A stretch of DNA of 64,000 bases from Rhyacophila brunnea (lineage: Eukaryota > Arthropoda > Insecta > Trichoptera > Rhyacophilidae): contig JAGYXB010001356.1 in assembly GCA_022495005.1 (NCBI GenBank), positions 248,001 through 312,000 of the forward strand. The letters are read 5' to 3'. Position numbers and translations under genes: made by a program. This document shows, in pieces, positions 1 to 10,664 of the stretch. The first letter of the stretch is position 1. Each line of letters starts with the position of its first letter. The notes below the pieces were generated by a model. That model saw only the letters and a program-made list of their open reading frames with translations, was not told where the DNA came from and searched no databases.

Positions 1-32
1 CTGGATAGAGATACCCTAATCATCTAGCGGTA

Positions 33-170
33 TGAAATATACTTTACGACCTATTCTCATACCTAACAAATATACATTAAAAAAATCATAAAAATCGGTC
101 TAGCCGTTTCGGAGGAGTGCGACCACAAACACCGTGACACGAGATTTATATATATATAGAGATAATTAAG
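33..170 (+). repeat. dispersed insect repeat tail
   Basis: This stretch contains the phrase atcggtctagccgtttc followed by a disordered acaccgtgacacgag stretch and a short TA run. I recognise this word order from the 3' part of common insect dispersed repeats. The superfamily cannot be decided here and no partner copy is present in the window. Confidence 0.4.
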
Positions 171-849
171 TGTCTGTTATTCTGAATCTTTCTGTTCATT
201 TTCAATTTTTTCAGTTGTTTTCCAAGTACATTCCGTCATAGCGCTGTATTACCGAGATTAATTTTGTTCGTAACTTGAAAATCCATTTACGTTTATTATC
301 TATGACTGAAAACCATATGAAAACTTCGATAAACTATCTAGACAGCGAGAAGAATGTCTCTGCTTAAGGCATGCACAAAACTACTCGGTGTTAAACCAGA
401 ATTTAAAAGTTGAAGTGAAAATGGATGATGAAGTTATTAGATGTGAACTTAGCTTCAGAGTGATTGGGTTGTCATACTACAGATGATGTTAATGTTATTA
501 TTAAATAGTTTGATTGGCGGATAATGAAAGGAAAAATAGTGTGACTTATTCTTTTAAGTTTTTAGTAGGACTACCTATCGTTGGTACTATTATACCTCGT
601 ATGATTGTTCTTCATTTAACTAACTTAATATTATTCATCGTCGTTGATTGCGTTGGTCTTTTTTAGTCTTCTTAGAAGCTATATATAATAAATTGTTCCT
701 TATCGCAGTTTTCACTTTTGTCAGAATAATATTGTCTTTTCACCTGTTGAATGGCCTGTTGAGATAGTGTATCCTAATTTAATTAGTTTTAATTTTGGAT
801 AAGGTTATTACAAACTACGACTATAGCCAGATCAGGGTACTGAGTAGCG

Positions 850-1297
850 ACTCACGATTGTAGTCCCGGCGCTCGAAATGGACTGGAACGCACCGGAGCG
901 CAGCTTCTGTTCGTGAAATCCCCGTCATTATCGTTCCGTGTCGTGTAAAAATTAAATATTGCATTCTGGTTCGTGAATTTTATTATTAAAACGTATTATT
1001 AAAATTAGTTTACTTTACTTACATATATTTCTTGTTGATACGAAATTTGTCCGAATAATAGTAAAAAAAATAAAAAAAAGACATGACGTAAACCTCGATT
1101 TTCATCTGCGGCGCTGACAACATTATGCCCTAAACTTGCATGTCACAAATTTAAAGACAATTACTTCATCTGAACTTGGCAGGTATATTTCCATATATTA
1201 CTCGTACATACAGCTGTTATCATTATCATAATAAGAACAATTACCTAGCACTCCGGTTCGTAAAATCTTCCATTTCGAGCACTGTGTAGTCCTTGTT
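850..1297. mobile_element. possible short inverted-repeat element
   Basis: The left end (about 855-897) and the reverse complement of the right end (about 1247-1297) share gctcgaaatgga and accggagygc in the same order, about 440 bp apart. This suggests a non-autonomous DNA transposon with degenerate terminal inverted repeats. No target duplication is visible and there is no coding capacity. Confidence 0.35.
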
Positions 1298-1504
1298 AAT
1301 AATTATCTTTGAATACAATGAAAGGTGACCTATTCGCAGTAAATACTTTGTTATATTTACAATTTACAACAATCATCATATTTTTTTTATTATAATTGCA
1401 TTTTAAAAATAAGCAACAACTAGAACTACAAGAAATTCGCAGCTTCGTGCTAAAGTCGGTCATGATATAAACGAAATTGAATCATTTCTTATAAATTTTA
1501 CATT

Positions 1505-1660
1505 TTTTAATATTAACACTATCGACCGAAAGTAGGTAGGTACTTGGTGGAAAATTGTTTAAATGGTAAATGGTAAATGGTAAAATTGAAATGGTTTAAA
1601 TTCTAATGGATTTAAGTTTTGTACTATTCCATTTGAGTAATAGTGTAAAACATAAATCCT
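1505..1660 (+). repeat. fold-back family left-arm fragment with short tandem repeat
   Basis: The segment from about 1596 to 1650 (ctaatggatttaag, tactattccatttgagt) matches the left arm of the fold-back element at 62.86 kb, and both are preceded by tatcgaccgaa. Between these lies a small tandem array of aaatggt units at about 1560-1583. Only the left arm is present. The hydrophobic open frame at 1709-2011 just downstream is AT-driven and not credible as a gene. Confidence 0.5.
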
Positions 1661-2224
1661 TTAGAATTTACATTCTTTCTTTATATTTTCTGTATTTTCG
1701 GAATCCATATGATTTATTTATATGGTTTTTTTAGTATTAATTTAGTTAGCATTTACTTGGTAAAATTCCATTTTACAAGAAATGAAAATATAATTAATAT
1801 TAAATTCTACAGGTTCTTAAAAAGGTTTGTCGATAGTTATTTTGGTTGTAACACCATTATCAAGACCATTCAGATAGGCCGTTCGCCTTTGCTTAAATAC
1901 TATACGTATAGATGGAGACAGAATACATTTTCTTATTCGTTCAAACAATATTATGACTTTGTATACTTATTATTAATTGTAATATTATACTACTTTGAAA
2001 ACCCTAAGTGAGTTTTTAATGGATATCAAAATTTACAAAATTTATCGAAAGTACAGTGTTCGAGTGCTTTGGTTATTTATTGACATTTTTAATCAATTAA
2101 AATATTATTAGTATAATTGTGCTAATCATGTAATTCCTGAAAGACCGAATGATAAAACAGATTCTCAGTTTGCTAAACATTTGATATCAAATTCGCATAG
2201 CATAACATAACGCCAGAATGTTTG

Positions 2225-2936
2225 CATATATGCCAAAACTGGCGAAGATAAATAAATCTTGGAAACATTGCCATGTTTAAGAAACTCTGTAGTGTGGTAG
2301 ATGAATCTGAAGGTGAAATAAATGAAAATTTGAAGGAGGAGATTACTAGGCATCTTGAATCCCAGGAAAATGAACTTCAGCGTTACTTTCATTAGCTAAA
2401 AGAAGAAGAAACTACATTGACACGAAATCAATTTTCTGCTTCCCTTGATGTAGCCAGCATTCCTGATGAATTGCAAGATGCATTATTAGATTTTCTGAAT
2501 TATTCCTCGGCACGTAACTTGTTTAATGAAAAATTGCTCACACAATTCTGGTGTGGTCTGTATCATTCATACCCAAATGAGACGATGCTTGCCTTTCAAG
2601 TTTTAGTTCCATTTGTGTCTACATTTGCGAGAGTGGATTTTCAACTATTCTTCGTTTAAAAACAAAAGATAGAAATAAATTAAATGTTGAGAATGACATA
2701 AGGTTGGCGTAACAAAAACTCACCCGGGAATTTTGAGGTTGGTTAATAACATGCAATTTCGACGATCGCATTAAATTAAATATTAAACATAATTTAAAAC
2801 AGAATTTTTCTAAAAAAACTATTTTCGTTGTTTTTTTAATTACCTTATTAAAATGCCTTTTTCAATTGCATCGGGGTTGCGGGTCACATGGCTTTTATAA
2901 AAAGGGGTCGCCACCCGAAATAGGTTAGGAACCTGT
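2225..2936 (+). pseudogene. hAT transposase pseudogene (ZBED/SCAND3-like C-terminus)
   Basis: The frame running from about 2327 reads as the C-terminal part of a domesticated-type hAT transposase. It has an ENLKEEITRHLE stretch, a TRNQFSASLD block, LFNEKLLTQFW, and YPNETMLAFQVLVPFVST, which corresponds to the hAT dimerisation region. An in-frame TAG at 2393-2395 interrupts it. The conserved continuation RNKLNVENDIRLA is found only after a frame change near 2643-2650. Upstream DNA cannot be read as the catalytic core. At 2890-2936 the sequence ends in a ggggtcgcc block and ggttaggaacctgtg, resembling the subterminal and terminal sequence of hAT elements, so this may be the 3' end of the original transposon. 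In life such enzymes cut and paste DNA in the nucleus; this copy is dead. Confidence 0.75.
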
Positions 2937-3048
2937 GCTCTATATTATGTGTTATGCAGTGGATCTTATTACAATTTTAAAAATAACGCAGGCTTATCGA
3001 GAAAGAAAAATAAAATTCTTTAAAATCTTTTTACATAGGTAACTCTTA

Positions 3049-3529
3049 GGCATAAAGCCCACCAAAAAAGCGTTCGGTGCGCTCACTACTGAGTAGGCCC
3101 CCTCCCATCCGCGCATTACCCTTCACCTATGTAATAAGGGGCTCAAGGAGCACAAAATAATTATTATTATCAGCGTCTCTCATAACAAAGCAATAAAATA
3201 TTATTAAATTTCTCGGGGCTTGTAATTAATATCGGACACGCAATAACTAAACAAAGAGTTCACTGTTCTTAAATAATGGCTTCTTGCCCGTCTATCGACG
3301 ACGCTTCGAGGAGCGTGATTTTGCTTGCCGTGTTCAATGAATGGACTACGTTGTATTTTCGTTAATTCGCATCGCTGAGAAGCCAAAAAACGGTGACGCA
3401 TGGGGCAGGCGGGCACAATGCGTCGTCAAATCCAGTGTGCGCTGGCGTATTTGATTACCTTGTATTTTCGATGATTCACATAGAAAATGCGCGAGCGCCC
3501 CGCAAGCCTGCTTTAGTGGACTTTATGCC
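3049..3529. mobile_element. 481-bp MITE with TTA target duplication (PIF/Harbinger-like)
   Basis: The ends are inverted copies: left ggcataaagcccac, right (reverse complement) ggcataaagtccac, each followed by a GC-rich gcgctc word. TTA flanks both sides (3046-3048 and 3530-3532), which is the usual 3-bp duplication of PIF/Harbinger elements. The interior holds two related words (ttgtattttcg at about 3350 and 3456). A 70-codon minus-strand open frame inside has no recognisable domain. Assignment to the superfamily rests on the duplication only. Confidence 0.65.
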
Positions 3530-4499
3530 TTATAATATGCAAACACAATTGTGCTATCTAAAATGATGATACTAATTACTGCATATTTTATTTTCTGTTA
3601 TAAGACATTTGATATTCATTTTTTACTGATAGCTCTTGGGTACTTTTTTGATATACAATACTTCGAGGAAGGCTTAAAATTGCCATAGGCAAAATATTCA
3701 ATTCGCCGGATCGAATTTTTAGCACAGTATTGTTCCTTAAAAGGCAGCCTTAAAAGTCGCTCTCAATATTTAGATATTATATTTCATAATACAACACTGG
3801 TGGTCCGTGAGAAAGGAGTTTATTTATTTTGTTTATCGGAGATACAATAACAATATTATAACAGATAATATTGAAAAAAATCTCAGTAACATGAGTGGAT
3901 GATTGCACCGTTAGATATTCGAACTTACATCATTCAGTATCAAAGATCTATTTCAGGTTTTCCAAAAACATTTTCGAATCTTAACGGCCCCTAGCGCCAG
4001 TTTAATAATAATATTTTAACACTTATTTAACATTTAACACAGAAATGCGCGAAGAGTATATCAATTTGTAATGCTTTTTAAATCGTAGGCATTGTTTATC
4101 AATATTAATCGAAATAACTATCAACCAAGTTTTATTTTTATTGTGTTGTACTGCGCAGCCAGGGAACTCAAAAATAATGTGTGCGCAACTATTCTTAACG
4201 GTTAGCACTTTAGAAGTTATCAGCGGCTATTGACGGTTATCTTGGTTAAGTTGGTAGACATGCGTGTGAATTCAGGTATTTTGTGCTGGTTTATCTATGT
4301 TTTTTTCCACCCGACCCTCGAAACGCTCGAAATTTTGATTGAAACGTCAAACATAACATAACCTACAAAATTAACATTGCAGCATGTAGTAAAATAAATA
4401 TCGAGTTACTACTAGTCGTGACGTAATTATTTTTCAAAACAACCGCATCTTGCATCTCTATTCTCAATATTTAATTGACGTAGTTTATCTCTCTCTAAA

Positions 4500-4590
4500 A
4501 GTTAACACAGCCAAGATGGGAGCTGTTCAAAGTTAGCACTTTTTGACAGTTCAAACGGTTAACTTATTGTAATAATAATTAACTGCCTGA
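4500..4590 (+). repeat. fragment related to the palindromic element at 52.3 kb
   Basis: Words cacagccaaga, gttagcactt, tttgacagttc and taacttattgtaat also occur in the interior and arms of the 302-bp palindrome at 52.33-52.63 kb, partly in inverted order. It looks like a decayed relative. The boundaries are not defined. Confidence 0.35.
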
Positions 4591-4730
4591 ATACATAAAG
4601 TGATATATTTATCACATTTAGCTCATTTTGGATGTTTAGTGATAAATGTTAGAATAGCCTCGCAGAGAGAGTATGTATTATAAAAACTTGTATTATTTTT
4701 TTAAAATATTTTTTCAAGTTATAAATTTCT

Positions 4731-4820
4731 CAGAATAGTTTTAACGTTATGTATGTTCAATGAATGAATGTAACATTCTTAAATCTTGTGAATTATTTGT
4801 TGAATAAATTAACTAGTTTT
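4731..4820 (+). repeat. tail of the tRNA-headed palindromic repeat family
   Basis: It contains ttatgtatgttcaatga, aacattcttaaatcttgtg and attatttgttgaataaa. The same word series occurs at 8.7, 9.6, 10.8, 23.6, 27.6, 52.1 and 63.5 kb. Here the tRNA-like head is missing. Confidence 0.6.
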
Positions 4821-5164
4821 TATATTAATTTAAGTTGTTAATCGTTGACTTTTATACAATTCGCACCCCTAGAATAACACCGCCACAAACCGAAAAATGC
4901 CGGTTTTCAGCTGTGAATGCCAAATCAACTGCCTGTTTAGTATTTATGATTATATAAGACTAGCATATCTCTAGCTAACACCATATAGCACCGTGAGTGT
5001 AAAGCCATGACATGTGCAAACGACATATTTTGGAGATATTAGGGTTTGAAGTCTTCATTTTGTCAGGACAAATAGAGTTTCTAAATAAAATAATATTTGA
5101 TTTATATCTACATTATTTATTGTCATGTTCTTTCGGTTCCTTCATTTTTACATTACCATGTTCA

Positions 5165-5670
5165 TGACTAAATAATTACAAGATAAAAATAACTTTTTAT
5201 ATACGACGTTTTTAAATTTTCTGTTGAATCATATAAACTTAACAATTCTATATACCTATTGATAAAAACTTTTTATTGTACTTGATAGAAAAACTGAATA
5301 AAATAGAGAATACTGAAATGTCATTTTGACATTTCATATTGATTTCTATAGTAACGCACATATATAATAATAATTTAGTTGCTAGGACCCCCTTAGCAAC
5401 CAACAATAATAACTTTCCATACAAAACAGAATCAACTGAAAATTAATTCAATTCTGCTTAAAACTGGCTAAAAGTATTAAAAGAATGCATTGTCGTCGTG
5501 TTCTGATATATTCTAAAAGTTTCAAATGTCTAGCTAGTCGGGAGGTTAGTTAAAAATCTTCAATCGTCCAATACAAATCTTGGACAAACAAGAAAAAATT
5601 TATACTGGACACACAAGAAAAAATCTGTACCGGACAAACAAGAATACGAGCTAATAAAAACGTGGTAAAA
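5165..5670 (+). repeat. dispersed ~480-bp repeat, copy 1
   Basis: It is one of four copies in the window (also 10.19-10.66 minus, 22.00-22.43 plus, 60.48-60.62 plus). Shared landmarks are aataattacaagataaaa at the start, a palindrome around gtcattttgac, gttgctaggaccc, gcattg, gtgttctgatatattc, and ccggacaaacaagaatacg near the end. No terminal inverted repeats or coding frame are seen, so the class is unknown. This copy has an extra tandem expansion of acaagaaaaaat units at about 5586-5640, and the 96-codon minus frame there is a by-product. Confidence 0.75.
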
Positions 5671-6048
5671 AATAGCTTGGTTTATTGGCATCATCACTCT
5701 CCACCTTTGCGCTATCCGCACAATACCCTTTTTAAAATGTTTCTGACAATTTGATAGCACGTTTTCGATAGCCATCGCAAATACCTGAGTATTTATATTA
5801 TAGGCACTTCGGCGAATAAACTTCGCGAATTTGTTTCCATAAAAGCCCATGATAGATTACTCGGCCCAATAATAGCCCATTGTGAGATGATCGCTTTAAA
5901 ATTCGATCGTCATGTCGTGTCTCTCGTAATAGTGTATTGTTACGTAACTATAACAATAAATCAACACTAAATACTGTACGCTAGATACTAAATTGTATAC
6001 ATGGACTTATTTGTTATTGTTTGTGAGATTAAATCTTGTTAGATGATT

Positions 6049-6627
6049 TAATGTAGCAGTGACGTTCCTAGACAATATGCCGCCCCTAGGCAGGGTCAAA
6101 ATGCCGCCACATTTTTTTATACCTACATTACTATTTATCATCCTTTTGTGAATCCAATATCTAAGAAATGTGTTGTATGGATACATTACTAACAAGATAT
6201 ATGCCACGAAATCTAATTTAAATGCCATTTCTGCTTTAATAGACAATATTTCGAGTCTATGGTTTCAGATAGGTACAGTTAAAATACAGCTTCCAAAACT
6301 CGCAAGTGACTGGCAAACATATTTGGATAAATTTTAAATTATGTATGCACGTGTCATTGCTGTTCACCAAGAACGTGATGTCCAAGGACAACGGAAGTAA
6401 ATTAGACATCGCACAAAAGAGTCCTGTTAAAACTTTTATAGTACCTACCAACCAGTAAGCTGATTTTTTTAATGGAAAGATATTTCCGTTATTACTAAGA
6501 TTAGGTAGGTAGCTATTTCTATATACATATAACGAATGATTCTGCTCAATTTGCCGCCCTTTGGGTAACTGCCGCCCCCAAGCGACGCTCAATCTGCCTA
6601 CCCCCACGGGACGTCACTGTAATGTAG
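6049..6627. mobile_element. 563-bp hAT-type MITE with perfect 8-bp target duplication
   Basis: The element occupies 6057-6619. It begins cagtgacgttcc and its right end, inverted, begins cagtgacgtccc. The 8-bp duplication taatgtag lies at 6049-6056 and 6620-6627. CAGTG ends with an 8-bp duplication are diagnostic of the hAT superfamily. Subterminal GCCGCCC words recur near both ends, a usual hAT arrangement. The minus-strand frames of 79 and 116 codons inside have no transposase motif, so it is non-autonomous. Confidence 0.88.
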
Positions 6628-7019
6628 TATACTGCCTTTCCAAGGAAGAAGGCAGTAACTCGCAAAATTTGTGAAATTGAGTTATGAATGCACTCCGTTA
6701 GATAATTTTGAAAGCTATATTCTGTTCACTTTAAAATCAGTATTATCACTAAAATACTGTTAAAAACCTTAGAAAAAAATTGGGCATCTGCTAAAATAAT
6801 ACACATTTCTTAGCAAAAAGACAGTAATTGCACATATTTATTGCAGCTACTGCTTGCTTATTAATACTTTGTTTGTATTCTAACATCCTACTGATAAAAA
6901 ATATCACCGTTTTTTATTAATTCACAGTACTAAAATTAAAAAAAAAAAACACATTATACCATTTATCTCGAAAGTGTGTGAGAGTCAGTTACAGCCGTCT
7001 TACTTGGAAGGGCAGTATA
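6628..7019. mobile_element. 388-bp TA-flanked MITE (Tc1/mariner-like)
   Basis: The element lies at 6630-7017 between TA dinucleotides. About 31 bp of inverted ends match: tactgcctttccaagga on the left and, inverted, tactgcccttccaagta on the right. The left end is itself a small palindrome (tactgcctt and aaggcagta). It abuts the 8-bp duplication of the neighbouring hAT MITE. No coding capacity. Confidence 0.72.
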
Positions 7020-7159
7020 AAGGTGTAGGTACATGTAATTTGGACGAAAAAACATTGACCGGAACTGTCAGACGGATTTAATAATAACAGAAAAGCATTT
7101 AAGCCGAATAAAATTTATATATCCAGCTGTGATCAACATTCGCTGATAATGATGATATC

Positions 7160-7252
7160 CAGTTGCGAAGGATTGAGGTAGGCTGTTAAGATTCGCCATA
7201 AATAGTGCACACTAAACTTTGTTAGTCATATTATTTGTTTTCATTGAAATAA
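7160..7252 (+). repeat. left end of a hAT family (CAGTKGCGAAG)
   Basis: It shares taggctgttaaga, cataaatagtgc, acactaaactttg-like words and tgttttcattg with the copy at 16.21 kb. A shorter version is at 21.82 kb, and the complete 884-bp element at 36.06 kb begins with the same end. No right end is found nearby, so this is a truncated copy. Confidence 0.5.
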
Positions 7253-7304
7253 GACTACAATTTACAGATGGTGTTGGTTAGTTAATACTTTAATTAATAA
7301 TTCA

Positions 7305-7890
7305 TTAGTTCGAAGCAGACTTGAGAGTGGGTATATTGTTTGGACATCGCACCAGTTGAAGTATGGCCTTATGGTGGAGAGGGTACAGAAGAAATTGTTG
7401 AGACTCCTTAACTTGAGGTTGTATGGATACTATCCGTGGCTTTATCCAATTGACTTTCTCCTAGGCATGCTTACATACTGCAGTCTGCAATTTAGAAGAA
7501 GTCTTTATTTAGCTGCGTATTTTTTTCGACTTATACGAGGTATAAATGAGAACTCTACCATTCTGGGCAGCGTTGACCTGTGTGTCCCTGATAACTATCT
7601 TAAAAATAGAGACCATCAGTTGTTTCTTCTCCCAAGGTGCTGAACCAACCTGCCACTGGTAATGCCAATAAGGGCGATAACTATGTTCAACGAAATTGCC
7701 TCGGGTGTTGATATATTCCACCTACATGAGAATGAGATAAGGTGGACGTTGTTTTATAAATTCCTAAAATAGGGTCTGCTTAACTCATCTGGTGTCCTTC
7801 CTTGTAGCTATCAAATTTATCTACTGATCTATCTCTTTTTTTATGTAATACTGTTTAATATTTATTTGTTTCTAAATTTCATGAAATTCA
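7305..7890 (+). pseudogene. non-LTR retrotransposon 3' end (Jockey-like reverse transcriptase C-terminus)
   Basis: The frame from about 7308 reads VRSRLESGYIVW, then VERVQKKLLRLLNLR, YGYYPWLYPIDFLLGML and LCVPDNY. This is the thumb and C-terminal region that follows the reverse transcriptase core in Jockey-type LINEs. A stop after NRDHQLFLLPRC precedes the further conserved phrase FNEIASGVDIF. The 3' untranslated part (7605-7890) is shared with the copy at 53.2-53.57 kb, where it ends in a TGAAT microsatellite. This is a 5'-truncated insertion, typical of LINE integration. The 70-codon minus frame here is a shadow. Confidence 0.78.
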
Positions 7891-8076
7891 ACCATTCATT
7901 CAAAACCTGCACCCCCGGAATTTGCGCAAATGTTCTCTAAAGACTAAGCTCTAAATACGTTTTTAGAATTATTTATGTTCAATTACGATAAAGTTAACTA
8001 GCAGTTTTTATGCGCTTTCTAAGTTGCATTATGTACTTGTTGGTGTCATATTATTTCTATTGGTTATTTACGCCCC

Positions 8077-8297
8077 ACCCACGATGACCGCGCGGGTTAA
8101 GCGTCGGCCTACAACGTCGCGAGTCCCAGATTAGAACCATGGATCTAGCAAGTACACATATTGTTTTTTTTTAATTTGTGTATGAGTAAAAGTATGGACC
8201 TAATAGGTTGAGCAAGTGGCTAACATCTATTTCTCGTAAAAAAACTAAAATTTGTTAATGCAAACCTTCAATCTGTCGACGCCCATATTATCTTATT
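8077..8297 (+). mobile_element. tRNA-derived SINE (family B), diverged copy
   Basis: It has the family order: GC-rich head with ggttaagcg (A-box region), a degraded B-box at about 8126-8141, cacatattg, ggacctaataggttgag, caagtggct and the 3' block gcccatatt. The last ~15 bp of the family are lost and a second copy starts directly downstream in the same orientation. Confidence 0.75.
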
Positions 8298-8299
8298 GG

Positions 8300-8690
8300 A
8301 CCCACGACGGCTGCGCGCCTCACGTCGTGGGTTCCAGGTTCGAATCCTCGGTCTCGAAAGTACACATACTATTTTTTTTTAAATTTGTATATGAGTCTGA
8401 GTGTGGACGTAGTAGGTTGAACAAGTGACTAACATCCATTTCTCGTAAAAAAACAAAAATCTAGTACAGTCTTACAAACTTATCCAAAGAACGGTCAAAA
8501 ATGGAACTACAAACCATCATATGGACGCCATTTTGAAAACGTCATTCGAATGTCAGATTCTGTCCAGTTGCGAGTCTTGATTGTGTAGTTTTCGATAGTG
8601 GCTCCCCCATCCATTCTTTAGATAAGTTTGTAGGTCTGTAATACAAACCTCCACTCTGTGGATATATTTATTAGGATCGGACATGGTAAA
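8300..8690 (+). mobile_element. tRNA-derived SINE (family B), split by a MITE
   Basis: The head contains a good B-box, ggttcgaatcc. The body matches family B (gtacacatac, caagtgact, acatccatttctcg) and the 3' end is ttaggatcggacatggt. A 172-bp MITE sits between the ctagta and taatacaaacctcc parts, so the SINE is older than the MITE. The tandem head-to-tail arrangement with the previous copy is notable. Confidence 0.8.
8465..8640. mobile_element. 172-bp Tc1/mariner-type MITE nested in a SINE
   Basis: The element is at 8467-8638 with TA on both sides (8465-8466, 8639-8640). Its ends are cagtcttacaaacttatc and, inverted, cagacctacaaacttatc, extending to about 24 bp. Removing it and one TA restores the family B SINE order, which confirms the boundaries. 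No coding frame. Confidence 0.88.
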
Positions 8691-8700
8691 AAAATGTGTT

Positions 8701-8795
8701 CCTTAGAAGCATTTTCAAAATTATGTACATTCAATAAAATAACGTTTAGTTCTTAAATCTTTTGAATCATTGAATCAGTTGAATAAAAAAGAATA
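8701..8795 (+). repeat. tail of the tRNA-headed palindromic family
   Basis: It has gcattttcaaaattatg, then ttcttaaatctttt, then cagttgaataaaa, the usual tail series. It directly follows the family B SINE. The head is absent. Confidence 0.55.
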
Positions 8796-9239
8796 TTATA
8801 TTTTTGAGATTAAAAAAAACATTGGTATTTTACTTAGCCAAGAAGATATCTTCGAGGTGAAGTAATGTAACCTTTCCTGATTCTTTTTCTCGAAAGATAC
8901 AAATATACACGCGCCTATAAAGAATACTGTCCTGTTTTAATAAAGCCTCGCGTAGTCATTTGTAAAGCAAAACAACAAAAAGTGACGCCTTTCGGAAAAG
9001 GGAACGACGTCTTTCGGAATAATGGAGGCTTGCGAGGAAAGCTGAGGCGCCATTGACCGAACCGTTACTGCGAAAGTGAGCCAGCCTACGGCCGTACCTT
9101 GCGGTCGTTAGGTTATACCAGAAGTAGGAAACCGCAATAAAGTAAACAAAACTTGAAAAAATGAACAAAAAAAAATCTAATTTGTTTGAAAGTTAGTATT
9201 TTAGAATCCACCGGATAACAAACTCTTAAAAACATAATT

Positions 9240-9680
9240 AAAAAAGTATATTTCTTCAAAAACCAAGATGATAATAAAGAAGATACCAACATAACTTGAA
9301 AACACATCAGACCTACCCACTAGAAAAAAATACGATGTTCGACGGGATTTGAACCCGTTTAACCACTGGTATCGCGCCAACTGTGCATTAACTACTAGCC
9401 TCCTATTTAATTGCGACAATTTAAACTAGTAGGTCATACATGAAATGCTTATCAAATTTCGTTATTATTGCCTATCGGTTTTTGTGTATTAAATCAAGGA
9501 ATATTAATTACCTTAATTACTAACCGACGCCCGGATCTCGCCAAATATTTTCGCATCGTATTTTTGTCAAATATGTTTTTTTCTAGTGGGTACATATGTT
9601 ATGTATGTTCAATATATGGAATGTTACATTCTCAAAATCTTGTGAATTATTCGTGGAATAAAAGAAATGCTTTATTATAA
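9240..9680. mobile_element. palindromic tRNA-headed element
   Basis: The left arm (minus orientation, 9420 down to 9240) carries a tRNA-like head whose B-box is seen on the plus strand as ggatttgaaccc, followed outward by tttttctagtgggta and a degraded tail. The right arm (about 9554-9680, plus) repeats atcgtattttt, tttttctagtgggta and the tail ttatgtatgttcaatat, gttacattctcaaaatc. The centre (catgaaatgcttatcaaat, 9440-9458) recurs at 16.8 kb, and ccttaattactaaccgacg (9510-9528) recurs at 51.98 kb, so the whole arrangement appears to move as one unit. Confidence 0.6.
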
Positions 9681-9979
9681 TAATAATAATTAGAAAATAT
9701 TATACAATTCCTTGCCCAGGGGTTGGCCGTGGTCTCTTCGAATCTTCGTAAATCCAGGATTCCAATTGCTCTCCCACCCTGAGACGGGCCATTCAACCAC
9801 CGAAATGAACATAAATGCCTTGCAGTACAATTCGATACTAGAGCTTTCGTTTTTTAAAAGCTTACGAATAGCGCTTGGTAAAAAGTGTTATCTTAGTTTA
9901 ATTACATGATATTTTCCGTTATTAATTATTTTCTACCAGGTTTCTTAAGATTGCAATCATAGTACCGTTGTACCTATAT

Positions 9980-10182
9980 CTACGGTGACTTAGTGGTAAA
10001 GCGGTTGTCTCTGTGAATTTAGAAAGCGTATCAGAGAGTACTATAGTTAACATAAGTCGTAATTAAGTATGGTACCTTTAGCATAGTGGTTTATGTGCGT
10101 GGGCGCAAAACCCGAGAGATACAAGTTCTATTCCTGCGGGGTGGGGTATCTTACTGTTTTTATTTTTCTATTAGTTATAATG
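9980..10182 (+). mobile_element. tRNA-headed repeat, 5' part
   Basis: Two tRNA-like heads occur in series. The first is at about 9982-10010 (acttagtggtaaagcgg, A-box like). The second starts at gtcgtaattaagtatgg (10056) with cgggcgc-type loop words and a B-box region near 10120-10135. The body breaks off after ctattagttataatg, and the matching tail resumes at about 10.79 kb beyond a ~600-bp insertion. Confidence 0.6.
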
Positions 10183-10184
10183 TT

Positions 10185-10664
10185 TTATTAGGTTGTATTC
10201 TGGTTTGTCCGGTAGTTGTTTGTCCAGTAAAAATCTTGCAATTGATTTTTAACTAATTTCCCGACTAGCTATACATTTGAAAATTTTAGAATATATCAGA
10301 ACACGATGCCAATGCATTCTTTTAATACTTTTAGCCATCTTTAAGCAGAATTGAATTCATTTTCAGTTAATTCTGTTTTGTATGGAGTTATTTTAGAAAA
10401 TCCGTTAAAAGTAAAAGACTATTATTGGTTGCTAAGGGGTGGTCCTAGTAACTAAATTATTAATACATACGTGCGTTAGTATGGAAATCAAAATGAAATT
10501 TCAAATGACATTTCAGTATTATATATTTGTTTGTTTGTTTATTTTTTATTTACTTCATATTAAGTACAAGTTTGAGCATATTGAGCATAATAATTCCATA
10601 ATTCCATAGAAAATTTAAAAACGTTGTATATTAAAAGTTCTTTATATCTTGTAATTATTTAAAT
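10185..10664 (-). repeat. dispersed ~480-bp repeat, copy 2
   Basis: This is an inverted copy of the repeat at 5.17-5.67 kb. It has tttgtccggtag at its left, atatatcagaacacgatgcc, ggttgctaaggggt, tgacatttcag and cttgtaattattt at its right. It lies inside a tRNA-headed repeat, splitting its head from its tail, so it is the younger of the two or arrived with the flanking 120 bp. Confidence 0.75.

Noticed and set aside
1709..2011. 100-codon hydrophobic open frame
   Set aside because: Its composition (Tyr/Phe/Ile/Asn) follows the local AT bias, there is no start context, domain or splice signal, and it overlaps repeat-like sequence.
6257..6607. 116-codon minus frame
   Set aside because: It lies wholly inside the hAT MITE and runs into its terminal repeat; no domain.
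8077..8690. CRISPR-like direct repeats
   Set aside because: The repeats are two SINE copies of about 220 bp with no spacer pattern, and the genome is eukaryotic.
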